Part shown: positions 33,261 through 42,200 of the stretch, piece after piece
Numbering within the stretch: the first letter of the stretch is position 1
Layout of the letters: the number at the start of each line of letters is the position of its first letter
Source: Stieleria varia
GTDB lineage: Bacteria > Planctomycetota > Planctomycetia > Pirellulales > Pirellulaceae
Assembly: GCF_038443385.1 (NCBI RefSeq)
Contig: NZ_CP151726.1
Span: forward strand, 1,240,001 to 1,304,000
Direction of reading: 5' to 3'
Length of the DNA: 64,000 nt
The notes under the pieces: model-generated
What the model was told of the DNA's origin: nothing
Seen by the model: the letters and a program-made list of their open reading frames with translations, nothing else
Databases searched by the model: none
Translations under genes and position numbers: made by a program

Positions 33261-35345
33261 ATGAATAACAATGAATTGACACCCGAATTCGAACAGGCTC
33301 TCGATGCCTTGCTCGCCGAAGTGGTGCCGGACGAAAGCGGCCGCTGTACCACGCCGCCGGACCTCTCCGCGGCCATTCTGGCTCGGTTGTCACAACGAGT
33401 TTCTCCCGAACAGCAACGCTCTGCTGAGGTGTTGAAAGCCTCGGAGTCTCGAAAGCCCGTGGTCGCTGTTGCCACTCGCGAGAATCGTTCCGAGTCAACC
33501 CGACGCTGGTCTCCTTGGGCAATTGCCGCTTTGGTCGTCGCCGCGTGCGCAGCCGCCGTCATCGTATTGGATCCATTTGAATTGTCCCCGTCAGGTCCTA
33601 CGACTCCTGAATCGATGGCGAGCAATACAACGCAGAATTCTGATGACTTGGTAATGGGCCGAGATCCGGCAATCGAGTTGCCTACGCAAACGGATCGTCA
33701 ATTGGTCGCCAACGGAAACGCGGCGATTGATGATGAAAAAAACACGGGGCTCGACGACGAAGCAAACTCGCCCACACGGCCAAGACGTCAGCCGGTTGTG
33801 ATCGCTCCTCAGTGGTCACCCATCGTTCAGAACGAAGGTTCACAAGAATCCGGCGAACAGCCACGCAGCCTGACTGCCCAACCGGTCACCTTGGTCTCGA
33901 CGAAACTGGCCAGTACCCAGCAAAGCTACTGGGAGGCCGTTGGAGTTCAACCGACCACTCCGCTGACAGCCCAACAGTGGGCCGAGCGTTTGGAGCAGTC
34001 ACTCGGGATCCAAGTCAGCCAAGCGTCATTCGACGATTTGGAAAAGCTGCAAGCGGATCTCTCGGGTCCAACGGTCTCGCGTGAAATCGCCAAGCGTCTG
34101 CTGACTCAGATCACACGTGGTGGCTTGGCATCTTTGTCCAGTGAGTCACGTGAGCTGCTGATCGATCAGTTGTCAAAGGCCTTGCAAGGTAAGTCGTCCG
34201 TGGACGCATTGCTGGTGCGATGGATGACCGGCAGCGATGCGGATGTTTCAAAGGAATCATCAGACGATCCCCAAGTAACGGCGACGGACGCTTTTTATCG
34301 TGCCATGAGCGCCGGCGGCAAATCAGCATTGGTCGAAAAGCTGGCTCATTTCACGATGGGTGTCGACTTGCGTTGCACGCGGTGCCATGACGAGCTGGTC
34401 GGCAGCGAAGGCAAGCAAGATGATTACTGGGCATTTGCAGGATTTATCGAAGACGGAGTGGTTCGCGGCCAGACGCAGTGGACCGTCTCCTCCAAGCCGG
34501 CTTCCAAGCCAAAGTTTTTTGCACTGCCTGATGGCCGTCAGCGTCTTGCTAAACCTGCGGTTCCAACAGCTTGGATGTCTGCCTCCGGCGAAACGGAGCA
34601 CTCCCCCGCCGACCTCAAAGAATGGGCCAACCTCAAACAATGGAGCAGTGATCTGGCCGGATCATCAACCCTCGCCCACGGGATGGTTGATTCGCTATGG
34701 CAATTGGTTCACGGTCGCCCGCTGCGTGCATCGCTGGTGCAACCGGGCAGTGCTCCAGTGGACGATTCACTCACGCAATTGCATTCCGAGCTTGCTGAAG
34801 ACTTGCGGGCAAGCGGTTTTGACGTTGCTCGCACCCTCGCCTTGATCCTGCAGTCTCCCATGTCCCGTTTGTCGGTTCCCGACGCGTTGCAGCCAGAGAA
34901 CGCTTTGGTGGTCAGCGAGAGCGATCACAAAGCCGCTCTGGACAAGGTTCATGCCTTTGCCGCCACGCAGCCTGTTCAAGCAGCCATGCCGTCCAAGCAA
35001 CGTGTCGATCTTGCGATGCGACGCGTCGGCGGGCGATTGGACGCCATGCAAAGCTCACGAGTTCTGGCGCAACCAGCCAGCGATGGCAGCGTCAAGTCCT
35101 CGGGCGATCGCGACGACGCCAGGTCAACACCTCTGGTCAGCGGGTTCCCCGAGCGTGTCGAATCGATGCCGGTGCACTGGCTGAAATCGATCGACGACTA
35201 CGACTCCCAAGTCGAGCACTTGGCGTATCTGTCCGGACGTGATCAAGTGCCCGGTGAGTTCAAAGACACGATCGTAGCGTTGAGGCAACAGGAAACCGAT
35301 CGCAGCCTGACTTTGCATCGCGTCTGGTGGTTACTGCAACGCTGA
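33261..35345 (+). CDS. anti-sigma-like membrane protein fused to a DUF1549/DUF1553-like cytochrome domain
   Basis: The frame opens at 33225, but the ATG at 33261, two bases after the sigma stop, is the natural start: 694 residues. Residues 1-85 are acidic and helical (LTPEFEQALDALLAEVVPDE), like short anti-sigma N-termini. One membrane helix follows at about 91-112 (WAIAALVVAACAAAVIVL), then a disordered linker. The extracytoplasmic part has a helical block (TAQQWAERLEQSLGIQVSQA) and then a segment resembling the second half of DUF1549/DUF1553 proteins: a CTRCH haem-type motif near residue 370 (MGVDLRCTRCHDELVG), SLWQLVHGRPLRASLV and LAEDLRASGFDVARTLALIL. So a planctomycete cytochrome-like domain appears grafted onto an anti-sigma anchor. 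Role as redox or ligand sensor is inference. Confidence 0.8.
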   Translation: MNNNELTPEFEQALDALLAEVVPDESGRCTTPPDLSAAILARLSQRVSPEQQRSAEVLKASESRKPVVAVATRENRSESTRRWSPWAIAALVVAACAAAVIVLDPFELSPSGPTTPESMASNTTQNSDDLVMGRDPAIELPTQTDRQLVANGNAAIDDEKNTGLDDEANSPTRPRRQPVVIAPQWSPIVQNEGSQESGEQPRSLTAQPVTLVSTKLASTQQSYWEAVGVQPTTPLTAQQWAERLEQSLGIQVSQASFDDLEKLQADLSGPTVSREIAKRLLTQITRGGLASLSSESRELLIDQLSKALQGKSSVDALLVRWMTGSDADVSKESSDDPQVTATDAFYRAMSAGGKSALVEKLAHFTMGVDLRCTRCHDELVGSEGKQDDYWAFAGFIEDGVVRGQTQWTVSSKPASKPKFFALPDGRQRLAKPAVPTAWMSASGETEHSPADLKEWANLKQWSSDLAGSSTLAHGMVDSLWQLVHGRPLRASLVQPGSAPVDDSLTQLHSELAEDLRASGFDVARTLALILQSPMSRLSVPDALQPENALVVSESDHKAALDKVHAFAATQPVQAAMPSKQRVDLAMRRVGGRLDAMQSSRVLAQPASDGSVKSSGDRDDARSTPLVSGFPERVESMPVHWLKSIDDYDSQVEHLAYLSGRDQVPGEFKDTIVALRQQETDRSLTLHRVWWLLQR

Positions 35346-35477
35346 GTGCGCCCGCCGCTAGCCTGGATTATTCACGCGACTCATTAGGGTCTGGGTTGTT
35401 CAGGCGAATGCGAGGGTGAGGGCTGTCTGCGCAAGTCAATGGTTGGGAATGGCAAAACGCTAGGCGGGGCACGCTAT

Positions 35478-35523
35478 CGACTTGGAAAGTCGAGCGACAA
35501 TTGTCGTTCGACTTTCCAAGTCG
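35478..35523. terminator. 46-base near-perfect dyad between convergent genes
   Basis: The 23-base arm at 35478-35500 pairs with 35501-35523 with one G-T-type mismatch and no loop. The core is CTTGGAAAGTCGA. It lies between the stops of the anti-sigma-like gene (35345) and the dehydrogenase (35562), so it could be a two-way terminator, although no T run follows, or a mobile dyad repeat. Confidence 0.6.
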
Positions 35524-35561
35524 AAAACGAACACCACCATCCGCCCAAACACAAACCTGGG

Positions 35562-36599
35562 CTAGGTTTGCGGGCACACGACCACTTTCATTTGTTCCGG
35601 GTCGCCTTCATAGAGTCGTTTGAACCACTCCGGTGAATCGGCCAGTGAAATCTTTGCCGTGATCAATGGTTCGACATTGATGACACCGCGGGCCATCAAG
35701 TCGATGCACTGGGGATACTCGCCGTTGCACCCGCAAGTGCCTTGCAGAGAGATTTCCCGGGTCACAACCGACTGCAGTGGCAATTCGATCTTGGGCGAAA
35801 CATTGCCCACCAACGTCACGTGGCCGCCTTTGCGGACCGATTCGATCGCCGTGACGATGGTCGGCGTCGCACCAACGACTTCCAGAGCCACGTTGGCGCC
35901 TTTGCCATCGGTCAGATCTCGAACGGCTTGCGCGACATCGCATTGGTCACCACGCAGGATATGATCGGCGCCGAGTTCTTTGGCGACACCCAATCGCTTG
36001 TCGTTCAGATCGACGGCGATGATTTGTGTGGCACCTGCGGCTCGAGCGGCTTGTAGCGTGAGCAGCCCGATCATCCCGGCGCCCACGACGACGGCGGTGT
36101 CGCCGAGTTTGATCGGAGTGACATTGACCGCGTGCACGGCGACCGAAACGGCTTCCACCAACGCTGCGTGCTCAAACGCCAACGTGTCTGGAATCCGATA
36201 GACAATTCGGCGTGGCACGCTGATGCGTTCGGCAAACGCACCGTGGCGTCGGTACTCGCCACACGAAACGCCCAGGACCATCCGATTGTCACAGAGGTTT
36301 CCGTTTCCTTCGCGGCAAAAGTCGCAGCGACCACAGGAAACCATCGAGTCAAAGGTGACACGATCACCGGGTTGCAGATCGGTCACGTTGTCGCCGGTGG
36401 AAACGACCACTCCCGCGGCTTCGTGCCCCATCACCAATGGCGGGATTCGACGTCCGGTACTGCCGTCATAGCCGTGAATGTCACTGCCACAAATCCCACA
36501 CGCTTGGACTTGAACCAAGACGTCGTCCGCGCCGACTTCCGGCTCCGCGACATCGGTGACTTCCATGGTCTTGTATTCAGTCAGCAACAGGGCCTTCAT
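35562..36599 (-). CDS. zinc-binding polyol/threonine-type dehydrogenase (MDR family)
   Basis: A 345-residue medium-chain dehydrogenase. Catalytic zinc ligands: Cys in ACGICGSDIHG and the His-Glu pair in VMGHEAAG, with a second Glu in LVEAVSVAVHA. Structural zinc: four Cys in CGRCDFCREGNGNLC. The coenzyme fold has VVVGAGMIGLL and the Asp of IAVDLNDKR, which favours NAD over NADP. The closest groups are L-iditol, galactitol-1-phosphate and threonine dehydrogenases; I cannot choose between them. It contains GTCGCNGEYPQC near the C-terminus, an unusual cysteine-rich turn. Transcribed alone on the minus strand, divergent from the M41-like gene. Confidence 0.94.
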   Translation of the reverse strand: MKALLLTEYKTMEVTDVAEPEVGADDVLVQVQACGICGSDIHGYDGSTGRRIPPLVMGHEAAGVVVSTGDNVTDLQPGDRVTFDSMVSCGRCDFCREGNGNLCDNRMVLGVSCGEYRRHGAFAERISVPRRIVYRIPDTLAFEHAALVEAVSVAVHAVNVTPIKLGDTAVVVGAGMIGLLTLQAARAAGATQIIAVDLNDKRLGVAKELGADHILRGDQCDVAQAVRDLTDGKGANVALEVVGATPTIVTAIESVRKGGHVTLVGNVSPKIELPLQSVVTREISLQGTCGCNGEYPQCIDLMARGVINVEPLITAKISLADSPEWFKRLYEGDPEQMKVVVCPQT

Positions 36600-36704
36600 T
36601 GCAAATCTCTTGTGGGGGGCTATCGATTGAGGGACGTAAATCGGCTAAACAGAATCAGAATCGTATTCGCCAGGATCTGAAAGTGTAACACCGGTGGTTT
36701 GATT

Positions 36705-37193
36705 TTGGATGACGAAGAAACTTTGACAGCGTATCACGAGGCGGGACACGCCGTGATCGGCTACGCGCTGGGGGCAACGATCGAGTCGATTCAATTGGGC
36801 GGCGAGGCCGATGAGTGGCTGCCCGAGCGATTCGGCGACTGTCGCATCAATTGGGGCCGCGTCGATGCGTCGAGTGATTGGCAACGCCAACGCGAGATCC
36901 TGACGATTCTGGCCGGCCCGGCAGCGGAGATGCTCTACTGTGGGGAGAACTTGCACCCCGCCGCCTTTGCTCCCTGGCAACACGACTGGCAACTGGCTTG
37001 GCAAATCAGCAAATCCCTGGTCCGCGACCCGATCGGCCGAACCCACGCCCTAGAATCGTGTGTGCTGTGGCTCCACAATCGCCTGGGGACTCAGCCCTGC
37101 TGGGCAGCGGTCGCCGCTGTCGCGGATGAATTGTTGGCCCACGAGTATCTCGACCAAGAGCAATTGGCCGACACCCTTAGTTTCTGGATCTGA
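36705..37193 (+). CDS. stand-alone FtsH-like M41 peptidase domain
   Basis: About 162 residues. GGTGG lies seven bases before the TTG at 36705, so I take that over the TTG at 36699. The N-terminus is TAYHEAGHAVIGYALGATIE, the exact zinc-binding HEAGH context of FtsH-family M41 peptidases. Further on, AGPAAEML matches the conserved helix, and WQHDWQLAWQISKSLV matches the segment that supplies the third zinc ligand Asp in FtsH. The AAA+ ATPase and membrane parts of FtsH are absent, so this would be an ATP-independent or partner-dependent peptidase. Its stop is directly followed by the GTG of the SGNH-TPR gene, so the two are probably coupled. Substrate unknown. Confidence 0.82.
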   Translation: MDDEETLTAYHEAGHAVIGYALGATIESIQLGGEADEWLPERFGDCRINWGRVDASSDWQRQREILTILAGPAAEMLYCGENLHPAAFAPWQHDWQLAWQISKSLVRDPIGRTHALESCVLWLHNRLGTQPCWAAVAAVADELLAHEYLDQEQLADTLSFWI

Positions 37194-39281
37194 GTGTTGA
37201 AAACTGCGGAAAAGCCTGGTCGACCAACGCTCTCGTTGCGAAAAAAGCTCGCTTTCACCTGCGGCGTCACCTTGGCGTTCTTTTGCATTCTTGAGATAGG
37301 CTTGGCAGCAATCGGGTTTCGTGAGCCGGCTACGGTACGCGATCCCCTGGTCGGTTTCTCCGGTCACGTCCCCCTGATGATCCCATCGCAAGACGACCAG
37401 GGGCGTCCCGTCATGCGAACGGCACCGGGCAAGCTGACTTGGTTCAACGACCAGCATTTTTTTCTCCCTAAACCACCCGACGTCAAACGCGTGGTCTGCC
37501 TCGGAGGCTCAACAACGTACGGCCGTCCCTTTGATGACCACATCTCATTTTCCAACTGGCTGCGGCAGTTGCTGCCGGTGACCGATTCGGATCATCGCTG
37601 GGAAGTCATCAATGCGGGCGGCATCAGCTACGCAAGCTATCGCGTGGCTGCGGTGATGGAAGAACTGGCCGAGTATCAACCCGATCTCTACATCGTCTAC
37701 ACCGGACAAAATGAGTTTCTGGAGCAACGCACCTATGCGGGATTGATGAATGCCTCGCAATGGTCTCGCGACAGCCGAGCGTGGATTCAATCGACCCGAA
37801 CGTGGGGATTGGCGTCCAGCATTGCGAGAGCTTTTCACGACGAGAGTTCCCAGCATGATGCAAGTGGCGACGCGAGCGAAGAATTGCCCGCGGAGGTCGA
37901 CGAAAGACTCAATCACACCATCGGCCCGCAAGACTATGAGCGTGACGATGCTTGGCACGACAAGGTTTGCCAAGACTACCAGTGGAATCTGCAACGCATG
38001 ATCGAAATCGCCCGCGCCGCCGACGTGCCGATCGTTTTCGTCATGCCGACGTCCAATGAACTGGACTGTTCGCCCTTCAAGAGCGAGCCGAGCAACGACT
38101 TGTCGTCCGGTTTGCAAGTCCAACTCAAGGAAGCTGTTGCGCTCAGTCAGCAATCAGTCGATGCCCGGCAATGGCAGGAAGCATTGGATTCATCACGTCT
38201 GGCATTGGAACTGGACGACCGAAATCCCGATGCGTGCTTTCTGGCCGGAATTGCCCTGCATCATTTGGGGCGTCAAGACGAGGCGCTTGCTTCGTTGACC
38301 GCCGCAGTGGACAACGACATCTGCCCCCTTCGTGCAACGTCACGACTGCGCGGCATTCTCCGCGAGGTCACACAGCGATACCAAGTTCCCCTGGTAGACT
38401 TTGAACGACGGCTTCGACAGACCAGCCAGGACCAATGGGGGCACCCTTGCTTGGGCAGCCGATACTTCTTGGATCATGTTCATCCTGATCCGGCGACCCA
38501 TCGACGACTTGCAGGATGGATTCTGGAGAGCCTCATTGAAAACTCTTTGGTTCGAGGTGAGTTACCGTCGCAGGAGGACATCGATTCGATCGATGAGCGG
38601 ATTCAAGCGGAGATCGATACCACCGCCAGGGCCGTTTCGTATCGAAATCTGGCCAAGGTCTTGCATTGGTCGGGAAAATTCCGAGAAGCGTTGCCACGGG
38701 CCAGAGATGCCGTTGCCGACATGCCGGATGATTTGGAGAGCCGATACATCGCGGCAAACTGTCTGCAAGAGCTTGGGCAATGGGATGAAGCGGTCCAGGA
38801 GTACGACGCACTGTTCGCCCGTGGTGACTTCGATCGAGCCGTCTTGCCGTTCGGAGAGTTGCTCTACCAACGTGGCGAAATGGTGGCAGCCAAAGCTTAT
38901 GTGATGCAGGCAAGCGTGGTGACTCAAGGCGTGACGCGCGCGCGGGCGTTTTTCTTCCTGGGCAGAATCCATCAGAATCTGGGCGAGAACGAATTTGCGA
39001 TCGAATCACTCCGCAAATCGGATGAACTGTATCCCAACCATTTGCCGACGCTGCTTGCACTGGCCGGCGTGTTGATGGATTCGAGCCAGTTCAAAGATGC
39101 GCTGGCTGTCGTCTCAACTGCCGCTGAGCAGAACCCCGATAGCTTTGAAGCTCATTGGATGCAGGGCCGAATCCACATCGCCCTGGGAGAGACGTCCAAG
39201 GCTGCCGCAGCGCTGCGGATCGCCGATCAAATTCGACCGGGCGATCCTGAAATCCAGCAAACGCTGGAGCTGTTGAACTAG
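37194..39281 (+). CDS. SGNH/GDSL-type hydrolase with TPR repeats
   Basis: 695 residues starting at GTG immediately after the previous stop. A membrane anchor lies at about 17-40 (LAFTCGVTLAFFCILEIGLA). The SGNH blocks are present: block I GGSTTYGRPF (nucleophile Ser near residue 106), block II INAGGISYASYRVA, block III YTGQNEFLE and block V DHVHPDPATHRR with the catalytic Asp-His near residue 425. A TPR-like pair is inserted before block V (SRLALELDDRNPDACFLAGI), and the C-terminal 230 residues are further TPRs (PTLLALAGVLMDSSQFKDAL). It is probably an extracytoplasmic esterase or acyl/acetyl hydrolase acting on glycans, with repeats for partner binding. Its TAG stop shares a CTAG with the stop of the convergent giant gene. 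Confidence 0.92.
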   Translation: MLKTAEKPGRPTLSLRKKLAFTCGVTLAFFCILEIGLAAIGFREPATVRDPLVGFSGHVPLMIPSQDDQGRPVMRTAPGKLTWFNDQHFFLPKPPDVKRVVCLGGSTTYGRPFDDHISFSNWLRQLLPVTDSDHRWEVINAGGISYASYRVAAVMEELAEYQPDLYIVYTGQNEFLEQRTYAGLMNASQWSRDSRAWIQSTRTWGLASSIARAFHDESSQHDASGDASEELPAEVDERLNHTIGPQDYERDDAWHDKVCQDYQWNLQRMIEIARAADVPIVFVMPTSNELDCSPFKSEPSNDLSSGLQVQLKEAVALSQQSVDARQWQEALDSSRLALELDDRNPDACFLAGIALHHLGRQDEALASLTAAVDNDICPLRATSRLRGILREVTQRYQVPLVDFERRLRQTSQDQWGHPCLGSRYFLDHVHPDPATHRRLAGWILESLIENSLVRGELPSQEDIDSIDERIQAEIDTTARAVSYRNLAKVLHWSGKFREALPRARDAVADMPDDLESRYIAANCLQELGQWDEAVQEYDALFARGDFDRAVLPFGELLYQRGEMVAAKAYVMQASVVTQGVTRARAFFFLGRIHQNLGENEFAIESLRKSDELYPNHLPTLLALAGVLMDSSQFKDALAVVSTAAEQNPDSFEAHWMQGRIHIALGETSKAAAALRIADQIRPGDPEIQQTLELLN

Positions 39282-42200
39282 AACCGCTGAGTCAACTGAT
39301 CGTCGGCCAGCAGCGACAGAAGATCATCGTCGTCGTCTTCAGTGGACTGTTCCAAGGCAGCCAACGTCACTCCTGCCGTGGCACGATTTGCCGGACCGTC
39401 GACACTGACCAGGGGACTGGTGCGACTGAGGTCCGCAAACACTCCGTCGACTTCAGCGGTCTCCGATTCAACGGGATTGGATGTTGTTACCAGTTCACCG
39501 GCCAACAGTGCCTGCTTTCGCTGCTCACGCAAGTAGTTGATCACTTGCAACGCATCGAGAGCCGACGTGCGGTTGTCTCCGTTGACGTCGGTGTACATCA
39601 CAGCGATCGGTGCACTTTCGCCTTCGAACGATGGTGCTGCCAACTGATTGACCACCGTCAACGCGTCCAACGGAGTCACGTTGCCGTCACCGTTGACGTC
39701 TGGTGGCAAAGCTCGGTTGGTGAGCGGTGCGGTGCTGGGGACCAATCGAATGTTGATCAAGTCGTATCGGATATCTTCCACCTCCACTGGCTCATCCCGA
39801 CCCGAAAGCAAGGTGTCCTGGAATGGGAAGGCATCGGCCGGACCGCCGACAACCTGTGTCGTGGTGACCTGTGCAACCGCCGAGGCGTCAAAGTAAAGCG
39901 TTGCCAGGAGGTTTCGAACGGGAGCCACCGTTTCCGGATCGGAAAGCTGCGATCCGAATTCATCAATGATTCCTAAGCGGCCGGCGGTACCGACACCGGA
40001 ACTGCGATCGAAGGTGGATCCAAAGATGACGTCGAAATCGTATCGAGCATCACTGTCGATGTCGCTGGGCAAGATCACATCGGAGTCATACAAAACATCC
40101 AAGAATGCCGCGAACACGTATTCTTGACTGACGGTTCGCAAGTCTTCCGCATAGATCTGGACACCGAATCGGGAACCACTGGTCACCGAATAGGCTCCGC
40201 CGGTCAACGCGATCGGGTTGTTGTTCCCGTCCACGACCTCAAAATCCAACGCGACCAAATCGACATCGCCCGCATCAGCACCAATTTGCATGGTGACTTC
40301 TGCGGTGCTGCGTACACCATCGTCGGTGACGATCACATAACTGAACCGCTCAAATCCTTGCGTGCCGATGAACGGCGTGTACTCGATGAAGTCATCGTTG
40401 AAATTGAGCGGGCTGCCGTTGTCGTTGATGTCGACCGTTCCCAAAGTAGGCGCCGTCGCCAAACCGAACTCGCGGATGATGCCGGTGGATCCCAGGTTGT
40501 CGTTTGCCAACACGTCCAAGATGGCAGGATCGTTGTTGAAATCTAGGATCGGGTTACCGTTGGAGTCCACTCCTGTCGGGAACGAATCGTCGATGGCGGC
40601 GGTGAAGTTGTCGGACTCAGGTGTGATCGTCAATTCGGTTCGACCGAGCCGCAAGAACTGTGGCGTCAAGGCGACGTTCTGACCCAGCAAGATCGTCTCA
40701 CTGGTGATGTTGTCTGCCGGGTCGCCCGTGAACACGGCCACACCTGGCGAAACCGCTTCCATCGTGACCGTGAACAATTCCGTCGGGCCGCTGTGGTTCG
40801 TCAATTGATTGCCGACGGAAATCGGCTGAACCGCTCCGACCTCATCCAAAATGCCAGGGATCGCTGAACTGCCGCCGGAGAACCCGCTGTTTTCAAACAA
40901 CTCGCCGAATGTGATGTCGAATGGGAAATCTGGATTGTTGTCGGTATCCATCGTTGCCACCAATTCATCGGTGTACAACAGATCCAAGAACGCCGACGCG
41001 ACGCCTTCGGGACTATTAAACGGTGGCGGATTGTCTTCGTCGTATCGCAAGTCATCCACGAACACGCGGACGTTGAACTTCTGACCGACCTGAACATTCG
41101 TGATCGGCTGATTGTTCAACGTGTCAAAAATGCCGATGGAGAATTCCACCATGTCATCATCGCGTGAACCGGGCAACATGTTGACCGTGACGGTCGCCAT
41201 GCTGTTCTGGCCCAGTTCGTCGGAGATGTTGTACATGAACTGCTCGGTCCCGGTGAATCCAGGAGCCGGGGTGTACCGCAGAGTTTGTCCGCCGCCGTCG
41301 ATCGTCACCCGACCGCCTTGATTGCCGCCGCTGACACTCGTGATTCGAATGCCGCCTGCAACACTGGGAACGTCATTGTCCAGCACGTTCAACGCACGAT
41401 TGCTGGATCCCTGTGGAATTTCGAATGTGTCGTCCAGTGCAATCGGGATAGCAGACTGGAACGTTACATTGACCACCACGGTCGCAGTCACAGGGTTATT
41501 GAATTCATCACGAACGATGTTGCCGCTGCCATCGCGAACGGTGTACAGGAAGGCGTCACGACCGACGAAGTTGTTTCGCGGGGTGTAGAGGACCGAACGA
41601 CCGTCCCCGGCAATTGAAACTTGACCGTCCGTGCCCTCAAGCCCCAACTGAGCAATGGTCAATTGATTTTGAGGCGTCTCAAAGTCGTTTGCCAGGACAA
41701 AGAATTGATTCGATTGGGTGTTTCGCGAGACGGTAAAGAAGTCGTCGTTGATCAATTCAGCAGCGTTCTGAATCGTGTAGACGTAATCTTCGACTTCTCC
41801 GTCATCCGCATCGCCGCCGATCCCAAGATTCTGCGACGTGCTGTAACGGAAGCGAGCATAAGTCGTTCCCACGACCGCGTCCTCTGGCACCGAAACGGTC
41901 AAGCTTTGGGTGCCGGTTCCCAGCAACCGATTGGTGAAGACGCGTTCGCCCGGATCGCTGAAGTCGCCGTCTCCGTTGAAGTCGAACCAGCCTTGCAGGT
42001 ACGCTCCGACACCGGAGTCATTTCGCGTTGTGAATTCAAACGTTGCATCATCGCCCGGTCCCAGAGGAGACAACTGACGCACGCCGTCTTCGTCCGCTGT
42101 TCCGGTCGCGTCATCGCCGTCGGCGTTGACCGTGGGCTGGCCGTTGACTTCGCGGTCGATATTGGCACCCAAGCCAAGTCCCGGCGTGATCCCGTGACTC

